This document shows positions 1 through 10,535 of a DNA stretch of 64,000 nt, piece by piece. Below the pieces are notes generated by a model. The model saw only the letters and a program-made list of their open reading frames with translations. It searched no databases and had not been told where the DNA came from. How positions within the stretch are numbered: the stretch's first letter is position 1; every line of letters begins with the position of its first letter. Position numbers and translations under genes: made by a program. The DNA is taken from contig NZ_CP035503.1 in NCBI RefSeq assembly GCF_006970865.1, forward strand, positions 2,679,001 through 2,743,000. Direction: 5' to 3'. Source of the stretch: Rhodoferax sediminis (GTDB lineage Bacteria; Pseudomonadota; Gammaproteobacteria; Burkholderiales; Burkholderiaceae_C).

Positions 1-540
1 CGGGAAGGAGGCTCCTGCGTCATGGCCAGCCTCAACTGGTGTGGTTATTCGGCCATGCAGACCCTGCGTCGCCATACCGGCCTGGCGCTGCACGGCCACC
101 GCAACGGTTACGGCGCACTGTCGCGGCATCCGCAGCTGGGCATGTCGTTTCAGGCCTACCAGACCCTGTGGCGGCTCGCCGGGGTGGACCATATGCATGT
201 GCACGGTCTGCAGGGCAAGTTTGCGCAGCCCGATGAAGAAGTGATCGAATCGGCGCACGACTGCTACACACCGCTCACCGATGGTTTTGATGACCGCGTC
301 ATGCCGGCATTTTCTTCGGGCCAGTGGGCCGGCACGGTGCCTGCCACCTGGGCCGCAGTGAAAAGCGATGACCTGCTCTTCATGTCCGGCGGCGGCATTC
401 TGGCCCACCCGGACGGCCCGGCTGCCGGCGTGGCCAGCATTCGCCAGGCCTGGACGGCCGCGCGCCAGGGCATCGCGTTGGCCCACTATGCCCGCCAAGC
501 CCCCGAGCTCGCAGCTGCGCTTGCATTTTTCGGTAAATGA
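1..540 (+). CDS. RuBisCO-like protein, C-terminal part (3-oxoisoapionate-4-phosphate decarboxylase or transcarboxylase type)
   Basis: The reading frame is open from base 1, so the 5' end lies outside the window and 179 residues are seen. The fragment matches the C-terminal barrel of the RuBisCO large-subunit superfamily. A His-Arg pair (LHGHRNG) stands where RuBisCO has His294-Arg295, DHMHVHGLQGK matches the His327/Lys334 segment, and SGGGILAHPDG matches the Gly-rich phosphate loop. Its stop overlaps the ATG of the next gene (ATGA), a four-carbon acid sugar kinase. Known enzymes with this pairing are OiaX and OiaT of D-apiose catabolism, which act on 3-oxoisoapionate 4-phosphate made by kinase OiaK. 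Which of the two this is cannot be told from the fragment. It is unlikely to be a CO2-fixing RuBisCO. Confidence 0.82.
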   Translation, partial: REGGSCVMASLNWCGYSAMQTLRRHTGLALHGHRNGYGALSRHPQLGMSFQAYQTLWRLAGVDHMHVHGLQGKFAQPDEEVIESAHDCYTPLTDGFDDRVMPAFSSGQWAGTVPATWAAVKSDDLLFMSGGGILAHPDGPAAGVASIRQAWTAARQGIALAHYARQAPELAAALAFFGK

Positions 541-1886
541 CCATGCTTGCGAGCGACATAGAGAATAGCGCCCTGAAGATTGCCTATTACGCTGATGACT
601 TCACGGGCGCCACCGACACGCTCGCCACCGCCGCGCGCGCCGGCCTTCGCACCTTGCTGTTTCTGGGGCTGCCGACAACCGCGCAACTTGAACGCGCCGG
701 TCCGCTCGATTGCCTGGGTATTGCCGGTGCAGCACGTGCCATGACACCCGCCGAAATGCAATCAGAACTGGAGCCTGTGGGTCGCCTGTTCGCAGCACTG
801 GACGCGCCGGTCATCCACTACAAAACCTGCTCCACCTTCGATAGCGCAGCGCACATCGGCAGCATCGGCGCAGCCATCCAGATCCTGCGGCCACATGCCG
901 GCAATGCACTGGTCGCCGTCGTTGGTGGCCAGCCCAACCTGCGCCGCTACTGCGTGTTCGGCAACCTGTTTGCGGGCGCGGGCAAAGACGGCGCGATCAG
1001 TCGACTGGACCGTCACCCCACGATGCGCCAGCATCCGGTCACACCCATGCACGAAGCCGACCTGCGACTGCACCTGGCACAGCAGGGCCTGAAGCATGTG
1101 AGTTCCATCGCCTATCCCGACTATGAGCAGGGCGATGACGCGCTGGATCGGCAGCTAGCAGCCCTCCTCGCACAGGGTCCCGATGCCGTGCTCTTTGACG
1201 TGGCAGATGCCGCCCATCTGGCCCCCGTGGGCCGTCTGATCTGGCAACACGCGCAGCGCAGACGCCTGCTCACCGCAGGGCCCAGCAGCGTGGTACAGGC
1301 ACTCACGGCACACTGGCAGACCATGCCGGCTCGGCGCGAAGCCGCCGTCGCTCCTGCGAAAGGGCCCGTGCTGGTTCTGGCGGGCAGTCTTTCGCCAATG
1401 ACGGCGCTTCAGGTCGGCGCCGCCACGTCCTACCGGCACGTGGTGCTGGACGCCGCTCGCCTGGCAAAAGACCGGGACTACCTCATGCATATGGGCGGCC
1501 AAATTGCTGCACGGCTAGGGGAAGGCGACCATGTGCTGGCCTGCACCTCAGGCCAGGGCTCAGCCGCCAACGCCGGCACGCCCGCCGATGCCCGTGCGCT
1601 CGCGCAGGCCTGCGGCGAGCTGCTGGCGTGCGTTCTCAAGACTGTGCCTGTACAGCGCTTGGGCATTGCCGGGGGCGACACTTCCAGCCACGCCGTGCAG
1701 GCCCTCGATGCCTGGGGCCTGGCCTACCAGGCGCAACTGGCGCCAGGTGTGGCGCTGTGCCACCTGCACAGCGACAACTATTCACTCGACGGGATGGAAA
1801 TCATGCTCAAGGGCGGTCAAATGGGCGCCGATACTCTGTTTGAAGAGTTGCTTCGCGGCACGGCCCAGATGTCATTCGGCGCCTGA
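537..1886 (+). CDS. oiaK: Four-carbon acid sugar kinase family protein (probable 3-oxoisoapionate kinase)
   Basis: This 449-residue protein belongs to the DUF1537 four-carbon acid sugar kinase family. The N-terminal sugar-binding domain opens with YYADDFTGATDT (residues about 16-27), the family's substrate-binding signature. The C-terminal nucleotide-binding domain carries LVLAGSLSPMTALQ (about 278-291) and the glycine-rich GIAGGDTSS (about 376-384), and ends with LKGGQMGADTLFEELL, the usual family C-terminus. The ATG overlaps the stop of the RuBisCO-like gene, so the two are translationally coupled. Together they suggest phosphorylation of 3-oxoisoapionate followed by decarboxylation or hydrolysis. 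The specific substrate is inferred from the neighbour; other members act on threonate, erythronate or 2-oxo-tetronate. Confidence 0.8.
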   Translation: MTMLASDIENSALKIAYYADDFTGATDTLATAARAGLRTLLFLGLPTTAQLERAGPLDCLGIAGAARAMTPAEMQSELEPVGRLFAALDAPVIHYKTCSTFDSAAHIGSIGAAIQILRPHAGNALVAVVGGQPNLRRYCVFGNLFAGAGKDGAISRLDRHPTMRQHPVTPMHEADLRLHLAQQGLKHVSSIAYPDYEQGDDALDRQLAALLAQGPDAVLFDVADAAHLAPVGRLIWQHAQRRRLLTAGPSSVVQALTAHWQTMPARREAAVAPAKGPVLVLAGSLSPMTALQVGAATSYRHVVLDAARLAKDRDYLMHMGGQIAARLGEGDHVLACTSGQGSAANAGTPADARALAQACGELLACVLKTVPVQRLGIAGGDTSSHAVQALDAWGLAYQAQLAPGVALCHLHSDNYSLDGMEIMLKGGQMGADTLFEELLRGTAQMSFGA

Positions 1887-2182
1887 AGATACAGCGCAGC
1901 CCACCGCCCTCGCTCCTTCGGCCCCACACCCAACGCCTTCTCAAGGTACGGCAGCACGCCGCCGTAGTCGGTCTCGACGGCCTGCAGCGCCGCGCTCTCG
2001 GCCTCGCCGCGCAAGTCGTAGGCGCGTCCCAGGCCCAGGCTGGACAGCACCGCCACATCTTGCGGCGTGAGCGCGGCCAGATGGTCCGAGCGGAACAGCC
2101 GGCGCCAGCGCAGCGGCCGCCCGTCCCGGCCGGCATAACCGCCCAGGTCGCGGAAATTGGTGGCGCCAAGGAGATTCAGGGA
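1887..2182 (-). pseudogene. Tyrosine-protein phosphatase remnant with catalytic core deleted
   Basis: Translating the minus strand from about 2182 gives the typical N-terminus of the bacterial Tyr_phosphatase 3 family: NFRDLGGYAGRDGRPLRW, then RLFRSDHLAALT and a YDLRGEAE segment. Directly after that, in the same frame, comes the family's C-terminal end (AVETDYGGVLPYLEKALGVG, then ALYLQ). The middle 120-150 residues, including the catalytic HCxAGKDRTG loop, are missing. No ATG precedes the N-terminus and no stop ends the frame before it runs into the kinase gene on the other strand. It is an internally deleted relic that cannot have phosphatase activity. This accounts for most of the gap between the kinase and the aldo/keto reductase; I see nothing else in 2183-2268. 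Confidence 0.75.
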
Positions 2183-2268
2183 GCGGGTGGGTTTGGCATG
2201 AGGTCGCGAATCAGGTTGAGTTCAGGTCGTTCGGCTATGCACCCCGTGCGCCACCGACGGCCAGCGCG

Positions 2269-3273
2269 TCAGAAGTTCTCGGTATCCACTTCGCTGGCGC
2301 TTTGGGCGTTGTAGCGCGCACCGCTCACGGTGTTCTGGTTGATCAGCGCCTGCAGGCGGGCCAGCACGTCGGCGCTCAGGGTGACGTGCGCCGCACCCAG
2401 ATCGTCCTGCAGATGCGCGACGCGGGTGGTGCCGGGAATGGGAATGATGTGCTCGCCCTGGTGCAGCAGCCACGCCAGCGCAAGCTGCGCCGGCGTGCAG
2501 CCGGCCTCCTGCGCGATCGCGTGATAAGCCGGCAGCAGCTTGAGGTTGGCGGCGTGGTTGTCGGGTGCAAAGCGCGGCATGCTGCGGCGGATGTCCTTCG
2601 CCTCCAGCGCGTTCACGTCGATAGCCGCGCCGCACAGAAAGCCGCGCGCCACCGGGCTGAACGCGACCAGCGCGGCGCCGAGTTCGCGGCAGGCCTGCAG
2701 CACGGCGATCTCGGGGTTGCGCGTCCACAGCGAGTATTCGGTCTGCACCGCGCTGATCGGATGCACGGCGTGCGCGCGGCGCAGCGTGGCGCTGGAGACT
2801 TCAGACAGACCGATGGCGCGGATCTTGCCGGCGCGCACCAGCTCGCTCAGGGCCCCCACGCTGTCTTCGATCGGCACCTTCTTGTCCCAGCGGTGCAGGT
2901 AGTACAGATCGATCACGTCGGTCTGCAGGCGGCGCAGGCTGGCCTCGCAGGTGGCCTTGATGGTTGCGGGCCGGCCGTCGATCACGCGCACGAGCTTGCC
3001 GTCGCCGGCCACGTCCACGCCCTGCATGCCGCATTTGCTGGCCAGCGTGAAGCGGCTGCGGTGTTTGGCCAGCACCTTGCCGACCAGCGTTTCGTTGGCG
3101 CCGAAACCGTACAGCGCGGCGGTATCGAACAGCGTGACACCCGCGTCCAGTGCGGCCAGCAGCACGCGCTCACCCTGCTCGGGCGGGGGCGGCACGCCAT
3201 AGGCATGGCTCAGGTTCATGCAGCCCAGGCCGATGGCGGAGACGGTGAAGGGGCCGAGTTGTCTTTGTTGCAT
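2269..3273 (-). CDS. Aldo/keto reductase
   Basis: A 334-residue NADPH-dependent aldo/keto reductase. The AKR catalytic tetrad is visible: Asp50 (TLFDTA), Tyr55 (ALYGFG), Lys80 (LASKCG) and His127 (YLHRWD). The cofactor-binding segment near the C-terminus reads IPIPGTTRVAHLQDD. I chose the ATG at 3273 because the protein from there (QRQLGPFTVSAIGLGCMNLS) matches the family start, while the longer upstream frame is made of a hairpin repeat. It lies downstream of the protocatechuate operon on the same strand but is separated from ligC by a strong hairpin, so it may be transcribed on its own. Its substrate is not evident; an aldehyde or keto intermediate of aromatic catabolism is possible but unproven. 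Confidence 0.85.
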   Translation of the reverse strand: MQQRQLGPFTVSAIGLGCMNLSHAYGVPPPPEQGERVLLAALDAGVTLFDTAALYGFGANETLVGKVLAKHRSRFTLASKCGMQGVDVAGDGKLVRVIDGRPATIKATCEASLRRLQTDVIDLYYLHRWDKKVPIEDSVGALSELVRAGKIRAIGLSEVSSATLRRAHAVHPISAVQTEYSLWTRNPEIAVLQACRELGAALVAFSPVARGFLCGAAIDVNALEAKDIRRSMPRFAPDNHAANLKLLPAYHAIAQEAGCTPAQLALAWLLHQGEHIIPIPGTTRVAHLQDDLGAAHVTLSADVLARLQALINQNTVSGARYNAQSASEVDTENF

Positions 3274-3309
3274 GGTGGGCTTCCTCGTAGAACGTGAATC
3301 GGGGTCCGA

Positions 3310-3363
3310 AAAATGGGGTCGGAGCACATCGCCGCTGCGCGGCGAGTGATCCGACCCCATTTT
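3310..3363 (-). terminator. Long hairpin downstream of ligC, terminator-like
   Basis: Perfect 14-base inverted arms (AAAATGGGGTCGGA at 3310-3323 and its complement at 3350-3363) enclose a second stem (TCGCCGC/GCGGCGA, loop TGC). On the minus strand the right arm ends in a run of five T. It lies between the end of ligC and the aldo/keto reductase start, so it may terminate the lig operon. The nested structure also resembles a dispersed intergenic element. Confidence 0.6.
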
Positions 3364-3388
3364 GCCCGGCGGTTATCGAGCCGCGGCC

Positions 3389-5671
<2,283 letters not shown>

Positions 5672-5672
5672 G

Positions 5673-6599
5673 TCAGGCTCCCCAATACAGGCGGTTCGGA
5701 TTGTCCACCAGCAGCTTGCGCTGCTGCTCTGGCGTCGGCGCGATATGCGGGATGAAATCCACCAGCAGGCCGTCGTCGGGCATGTGGTCCTTCAGGTTCG
5801 GATGCGGCCAGTCGGTGCCCCAGAGCACGCGGTCCGGGAACTCGTCCACGAGGCGCCGGGCGAACGGGACCACGTCACTGTAGGCATTTTGCTCGCCGCT
5901 CAAAGCCTTCGGCCCGGTCACGCTCAGGCGCTCCGGGCAGGTGACCTTGCTCCAGACGTTGCCGTGCTCGCGCATGAACTTCAGGAACAGCCCGAACTCG
6001 GGGCCATCCACCGGTTTGCTCACGTCCGGGCGGCCCATGTGGTCGACTACCACGGTGCCCGGCAGCGCGGTGAAGAAGCTCCACAGTTCGGGCAAATCCA
6101 CCGCCTCGAAGTAGATCACCACGTGCCAGCCCCATTGGGCAATGCGGCCGGCAATTTCCAGCAGCTCGTCTTTGGGTGTGAAGTCCACCAGGCGCTTGAC
6201 GAAGTTGAAGCGCACGCCGCGCACACCGGCATCGTGCATGGCCTGCAGTTCACCATCGCTCACGCTGCGCTTGACGGTGGCTACGCCGCGCGCGCGGCCG
6301 TTGGCCGCGCGCAGCGCATCGAGCAGCGCGCGGTTGTCGGCGCCGTGGCAGGTGGCCTGCACGATCACGTTCTTCCCGAAACCCAGGTGGTCGCGCAGCG
6401 CGAACAGTTGGGCCTTGCTGGCGTCGCACGGCGTGTACTTTCGCTCGGGCGCATAGGGAAACTCGGCGCCGGGGCCGAACACGTGGCAGTGCGCGTCCAC
6501 GCTGTCTGCGGGCAGTTTGAATCGGGGCTTGCTCGGGCCGGCGTACCAGTCGAGCCAGCCAGGGGTTTTGGTGAAATCACCGGTGGTGGGTTTTGACAT
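5673..6599 (-). CDS. ligI: 2-pyrone-4,6-dicarboxylate hydrolase (lactonase)
   Basis: A 308-residue amidohydrolase-superfamily enzyme that opens 2-pyrone-4,6-dicarboxylate to 4-oxalomesaconate. The metal-independent LigI signature is seen: SVDAHCHVFGPG (about 33-44) and the C-terminal LWGTDWPHPN with the catalytic Asp. VVDHMGRPD is the third conserved strand. The gene lies nine bases from ligK and one base from ligA, in the operon order J-K-I-A-B-C. The product feeds LigJ, encoded upstream. The first 15 residues (TTGDFTKTPGWLDWYAG) match the usual start, supporting the ATG at 6599. Confidence 0.93.
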   Translation of the reverse strand: MSKPTTGDFTKTPGWLDWYAGPSKPRFKLPADSVDAHCHVFGPGAEFPYAPERKYTPCDASKAQLFALRDHLGFGKNVIVQATCHGADNRALLDALRAANGRARGVATVKRSVSDGELQAMHDAGVRGVRFNFVKRLVDFTPKDELLEIAGRIAQWGWHVVIYFEAVDLPELWSFFTALPGTVVVDHMGRPDVSKPVDGPEFGLFLKFMREHGNVWSKVTCPERLSVTGPKALSGEQNAYSDVVPFARRLVDEFPDRVLWGTDWPHPNLKDHMPDDGLLVDFIPHIAPTPEQQRKLLVDNPNRLYWGA

Positions 6600-6608
6600 G
6601 GTGAATCT

Positions 6609-7298
6609 TCAGTCGATGTATTTGAGGCCGGCTTTTTCCAGCGGCTCGCGCATCTTGTACAGGTCCAGGCCCAGCACGCCCGCGGCGAACTTGGCGCGTT
6701 TTTCGCCCTCGAAGCTTTCGCGCTTCTCGGCCGCATCGGCCACTTGTTGCGCAATGGCAGCGGGCACCACGACGACGCCGTCTGCGTCAGCCACCACCAC
6801 GTCGCCCGGATTGACCAGGGCGCCGGCGCACACCACCGGAATATTCACCGAGCCCAGCGTGGCCTTGATCGTGCCCTTGGCATGAATGGCCCGGCTGAAC
6901 ACCGGAAAATTCATCTTCTCGAGCTCGGCCACGTCGCGCACGCCCGCATCGATGATCAGGCCTCTGGCACCGCGCGCCTTGAAGCTGGTCGCCAGCAGAT
7001 CGCCGAAGAAGCCGTCGAAGTTGTCCGTGGTGCAGGCGGCCACAGCCACGTCGCCGCTCCGCAACTGCTCGGCGGCCACGTGCATCATCCAGTTGTCGCC
7101 CGGCTGCAGCAGGATGGTCACCGCCGTGCCGCACAGGCGGGCGTGCGGGTAGATGGGGCGCATGTAGGGCTTCATCAGGCCGACCCGGCCCATGGCTTCA
7201 TGCACGGTAGCGACACCGAATTGCGAGAGTTTGTCGACCGCGGCCTTGTCGGCGCGCACGATGTTGCGTTTCACGATACCCAGCTGATTCATGCTCAT
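6609..7298 (-). CDS. ligK: 4-carboxy-4-hydroxy-2-oxoadipate aldolase / oxaloacetate decarboxylase
   Basis: A 229-residue class II aldolase of the RraA-like fold (HMG/CHA aldolase) that splits 4-carboxy-4-hydroxy-2-oxoadipate into pyruvate and oxaloacetate, the last step of the 4,5-cleavage route. Conserved segments are [14 protein letters not shown], with the substrate-binding Arg followed by the metal-site Asp, and [29 protein letters not shown] is the typical N-terminal helix. The frame starts MSMNQLG, so translation may begin at 7298 or two codons later. It lies between ligJ and ligI with short gaps, consistent with one transcript. Confidence 0.93.
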   Translation of the reverse strand: MSMNQLGIVKRNIVRADKAAVDKLSQFGVATVHEAMGRVGLMKPYMRPIYPHARLCGTAVTILLQPGDNWMMHVAAEQLRSGDVAVAACTTDNFDGFFGDLLATSFKARGARGLIIDAGVRDVAELEKMNFPVFSRAIHAKGTIKATLGSVNIPVVCAGALVNPGDVVVADADGVVVVPAAIAQQVADAAEKRESFEGEKRAKFAAGVLGLDLYKMREPLEKAGLKYID

Positions 7299-7317
7299 GA
7301 TGAGCCTCCTTGTTCGG

Positions 7318-8346
7318 TTACTGGCCTTTGGCCTTCAGCGCGGCGTCCAGCCGCGGAAACACCCGGCGCGCGTTGCCTTCGTAAATCTGCTGGCGGTCGG
7401 CGCCGCTCAGGATCTTGCAGGCCTCGATGTAGCGCTTGGTGTCGTCGTAGTAGTGGCCCGTCTCGGGGTCGATGCCGCGCACCGCGCCGATCATCTCCGA
7501 GGCGAACAGCACGTTCTTCACCGGAATCACGGTGTTCAGCAGATCGATGCCGGGCTGGTGGTAGACGCAGGTGTCGAAGAAGATGTTGTTCAGCAGGTGC
7601 TCGGACAGCAGCGGCTTCTTGAGCTCCTGCGCCAGGCCGCGGAATCGGCCCCAGTGGTAGGGCACGGCGCCGCCGCCGTGCGGGATCAGGAAGCGCAGCG
7701 TCGGGAAGTCCTTGAACAGGTCCGAGGTCAGGCACTGCATGAAGGCCGTGGTGTCGGCGTTCAGGTAGTGCGCGCCCGTGGTGTGGAAGGCCGGGTTGCA
7801 GCTCGTGCTCACGTGGATCATCGCAGGGATGTCGTACTCGACCATCTTTTCGTAGATCGGGTACCAGTGCCGGTCTGACAGCGGCGGCGAATTCCAGTGG
7901 CCGCCCGAGGGGTCGGGGTTCAGGTTGATGCCGACATTGCCGTATTCCTTCACACACTTCTCGAGCTCGGGAATGCAGGTCTTCGGATCCACCCCCGGCG
8001 ACTGCGGCAGCATCGCGGCCGGGACGAAGTGGTCAGGGAACAGCTGCGACACGCGAAAGCACAGTTCGTTGCAGATCGCGGCCCAGGCCTGTGACACCTC
8101 GAAGTCGCCGATGTGGTGCGCCATGAAGCTCGCACGCGGGCTGAAGATGGTCAGGTCGGAACCGCGCTCCTTCATCTTGGCGAGCTGGTTCGTTTCAATC
8201 GATTCGCGCAGTTCGTCGTCGCTGATCCGCAGGTCCGCCACGCGGGGCTTGAGGGCCGGGTCCTTGATGCCGGCAATTTGCCGGTTGCGCCAGTTCTCCA
8301 GCGCCTTGGGCGCCGTGGTGTAGTGGCCGTGGCAGTCGATGATCAT
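7318..8346 (-). CDS. ligJ: 4-oxalomesaconate hydratase
   Basis: A 342-residue amidohydrolase-superfamily protein that hydrates 4-oxalomesaconate to 4-carboxy-4-hydroxy-2-oxoadipate. The N-terminal metal-binding HxH motif is in [12 protein letters not shown] (His6 and His8). Further conserved parts are [18 protein letters not shown] and [13 protein letters not shown] in the second half. It is the first gene of the minus-strand lig operon and is divergent from the LysR gene, so its upstream region holds the operon promoter. The order J-K-I-A-B-C places the late pathway steps first. Confidence 0.92.
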   Translation of the reverse strand: MIIDCHGHYTTAPKALENWRNRQIAGIKDPALKPRVADLRISDDELRESIETNQLAKMKERGSDLTIFSPRASFMAHHIGDFEVSQAWAAICNELCFRVSQLFPDHFVPAAMLPQSPGVDPKTCIPELEKCVKEYGNVGINLNPDPSGGHWNSPPLSDRHWYPIYEKMVEYDIPAMIHVSTSCNPAFHTTGAHYLNADTTAFMQCLTSDLFKDFPTLRFLIPHGGGAVPYHWGRFRGLAQELKKPLLSEHLLNNIFFDTCVYHQPGIDLLNTVIPVKNVLFASEMIGAVRGIDPETGHYYDDTKRYIEACKILSGADRQQIYEGNARRVFPRLDAALKAKGQ

Positions 8347-8599
8347 GGTCGCGTCCTTCCCGTGTCGATGGATCGTTGAAGCAGAAAATCAATATAGCGC
8401 TTGCGGGGGCCCCCTGCGGGGCCCGCAGCCGAATGGCCGCATCCCCGCCTTGCCCTTTACCGCCGCCCGGCATGGCGCAAGCGGTGCTTTCATGCGCTCG
8501 ATTGTGGTCGCGCGGGCGCCAAAAATGAAGGGGACGGGGTCACTAGCAGCTATATCATTCAGGCATGGCCGGATGAGGACCATTCAACCATCGTTTCCT
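8347..8599. promoter_or_regulatory. Divergent promoter region between ligJ and the LysR gene
   Basis: This 253-base spacer must hold both the lig operon promoter and the LysR gene promoter. It contains a GC-rich inverted stretch near 8405-8425 (GGGGCCCCC...GGGGCCC). A possible partial palindrome lies at 8560-8580 (TCAT...ATGA around CATGGCC). I cannot point to an unambiguous T-N11-A LysR box. Confidence is for the regulatory role of the spacer, not for a specific site. Confidence 0.45.
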
Positions 8600-9508
8600 A
8601 TGGATTTAAAACAGATCGAGTATTTCGTGCGGGTCGCCGAGCTCGGCAGCTTCACGCGCGCCTCCGTCGTACTGAATGTGGCGCAGCCGGCGCTGAGCCG
8701 CCAGGTGCGGCTGCTCGAGGTGGAGCTGCGGCAAAACCTGCTGGTGCGCAACGGCCGCGGCGCCAGCCCCACCGAGGCCGGCAAGCTGCTGCTGGAACAC
8801 GGCCGCGGCATCCTGCACCAGGTCGAGCGCGCGCGCGAGGAGTTGGGCCGGGTACGCGGCGCGCTGGCCGGCCAGGTCGCTCTGGGCCTGCCGCCGAGCA
8901 TTGCGAAGGTGCTGACGGTGCCGCTCACGCGCGCTGCGCGCTCGCGGCTGCCTGACGCCGCACTGTCGATCAGCGAAGGCCTGTCGGTGTCACTGCGCGA
9001 AGCGCTGGTTACGGGGCGGCTCGACATCGCGCTGCTGTACAACACCCTGCCGACGCCGGGCATCGAGGCGACGGCGCTGCTGCAGGAGGAGCTGTTTCTG
9101 GTGCAGCGCCGGGTGCCGGCATCGCGCCGCGCGCGCGCGGCCCCGATCACGCTGCGCGAGCTGGCGGCAATCCCGCTCGTCATCCCGACCCGGCCCAACG
9201 CCATGCGCATGCTGGTCGAGTCCGAACTGGCGCGACTCGGCTGCCGGCCGCAGATCGCGTTGGAGATCGACGGCGTGCCCGCGATCCTGGACCTGGTGGC
9301 CGATGGCGCCGGCAGCGCCGTGCTGTCCATGAACGCCGTGGCCACCTCGGGCAAGGCGTCAAACTACATCACGCGGCCGATCCGCACGCCGTCGCTACGC
9401 AGCGAGCTGTCACTCGCGGTCAGCTCGCTGCGCCCTGCCACACTGACGCAGCAGGCCATGCTGGCGCTGCTTCGCGAGACCCTTGGCACCGTCCTCACCA
9501 CCGCTTGA
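8600..9508 (+). CDS. LysR-family transcriptional regulator of the protocatechuate 4,5-cleavage operon
   Basis: A 302-residue LysR-type regulator. The N-terminal winged helix-turn-helix reads VRVAELGSFTRASVVLN and AQPALSRQVRLLEVEL (about residues 9-41), followed by the linker helix and a substrate-binding domain with the GRLDIALLYN segment. I chose the ATG at 8600 because the protein then begins MDLKQIEYFVRVAE, the canonical LysR start; upstream in-frame ATGs lie in non-conserved sequence. Its divergent position suggests it activates the lig operon when an intermediate of the pathway is present, as PmdR/LigR-type regulators do; the inducer is not shown by the sequence. A dehydrogenase gene follows six bases downstream. 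Confidence 0.9.
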   Translation: MDLKQIEYFVRVAELGSFTRASVVLNVAQPALSRQVRLLEVELRQNLLVRNGRGASPTEAGKLLLEHGRGILHQVERAREELGRVRGALAGQVALGLPPSIAKVLTVPLTRAARSRLPDAALSISEGLSVSLREALVTGRLDIALLYNTLPTPGIEATALLQEELFLVQRRVPASRRARAAPITLRELAAIPLVIPTRPNAMRMLVESELARLGCRPQIALEIDGVPAILDLVADGAGSAVLSMNAVATSGKASNYITRPIRTPSLRSELSLAVSSLRPATLTQQAMLALLRETLGTVLTTA

Positions 9509-9514
9509 ATCACC

Positions 9515-10456
9515 ATGACACCCACCATCCCTTTGCTGGTCCTGTGCCCGCTGCCACAGCCGTACCTCGCGCAGATCGCCGCCGCCTATGACGTGATCCA
9601 TGCGCCGGATGCCGCGCTGCGCGCACAGGCCATCACGGCCCACGGCATGCGCGTGCGGGCCGTGCTGACCATCGGCCCGATCGGCCTCACGGGCGCCGAG
9701 ATCGCCGCCCTGCCCGCGCTGGAGCTGGTCTGCGCGCTCGGCGCGGGCTACGAGCAGGTCGACGTGGCGGCCGCACGAGCGCGCGGCATCGTCGTGGCGA
9801 ACGGCGCCGGCACCAACGACGACTGCGTGGCCGACCATGCCTTCGGCCTGCTGATCGCGGCCGTGCGCGGCATTGTGCAGCTGGACCGCGCCTGCCGCGA
9901 TGGCGTGTGGCGCGACCAGATCCCCGACTACGCGCCCTCGGTCTCGGGCAAGCGGCTCGGCATCCTGGGCTACGGGTTGATCGGGCAAAAGATCGCGCGG
10001 CGCGCCGGCGGCTTCGACATGACTGTGGGCTACCACAGCCGCCACCGCCGGGGCGACGCGGCGCACGCCTGGTTCGACAGCCCGCTGGCGCTGGCGCGCT
10101 GGTGCGACTTCCTGGTCGTGGCCACGCCCGGCGGCGCCGGCACGCGGCACCTGGTGAACGAGGCGGTGCTGGAGGCCATCGGCCCGCAGGGGGCGCTGGT
10201 GAACATCGCGCGCGGCAGCGTGGTCGACACGCAGGCGCTGGCGCGGGTGCTGCGCGAGCGCCGGCTCGGCGCGGCCGGCATCGACGTCTATGAGAGCGAG
10301 CCGCACCGGCCCGAGGAACTCATCGCGCTGTCCAACATCGTGCTCACGCCACACGTCGCGGGGCGCTCGCCCGAGGCGGTGCAGGCGACCGTCACACGCT
10401 TCCTTGCCAACATGCAGGCGCACTTCGCGGGCCGGCCGGTGCTCTCGCCGGTGTGA
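9515..10456 (+). CDS. D-isomer-specific 2-hydroxyacid dehydrogenase
   Basis: A 313-residue NAD(P)-dependent 2-hydroxyacid dehydrogenase that interconverts a 2-keto acid and a D-2-hydroxy acid. The nucleotide-binding motif GYGLIG is at residues 152-157. The catalytic triad is Arg233 (NIARGSVVD), Glu262 (YESEP) and His280 (LTPHVAG). It resembles the glyoxylate/hydroxypyruvate reductase branch. The gene starts six bases after the LysR gene and is probably cotranscribed with it. Its substrate is unknown; pyruvate- or oxaloacetate-related acids from the lig pathway are one possibility. Confidence 0.85.
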   Translation: MTPTIPLLVLCPLPQPYLAQIAAAYDVIHAPDAALRAQAITAHGMRVRAVLTIGPIGLTGAEIAALPALELVCALGAGYEQVDVAAARARGIVVANGAGTNDDCVADHAFGLLIAAVRGIVQLDRACRDGVWRDQIPDYAPSVSGKRLGILGYGLIGQKIARRAGGFDMTVGYHSRHRRGDAAHAWFDSPLALARWCDFLVVATPGGAGTRHLVNEAVLEAIGPQGALVNIARGSVVDTQALARVLRERRLGAAGIDVYESEPHRPEELIALSNIVLTPHVAGRSPEAVQATVTRFLANMQAHFAGRPVLSPV

Positions 10457-10470
10457 TCCGCCGCGCGCAG

Positions 10471-10535
10471 AAATTTACATGAAAAGTGCCGCCAGCCCAT
10501 GCCAGATCTGCGCATGCAGCTATTTTTTGGATAGC
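10471..10535 (+). repeat. Short dispersed repeat, copy A
   Basis: The copy runs from AAATTTACATGAAAAGTGCC to the terminal hairpin GCTATTTTTTGGATAGC (10519-10535). It shares layout with copies at 23110, 35311 and 42002. Its terminal hairpin supplies the last codons and the TAG stop of the minus-strand dehydrogenase ending at 10520. Confidence 0.7.

Noticed and set aside
3274..3360. N-terminal extension of the aldo/keto reductase frame (29 extra codons)
   Set aside because: The extension is mostly hairpin sequence and the conserved protein starts at the ATG at 3273.
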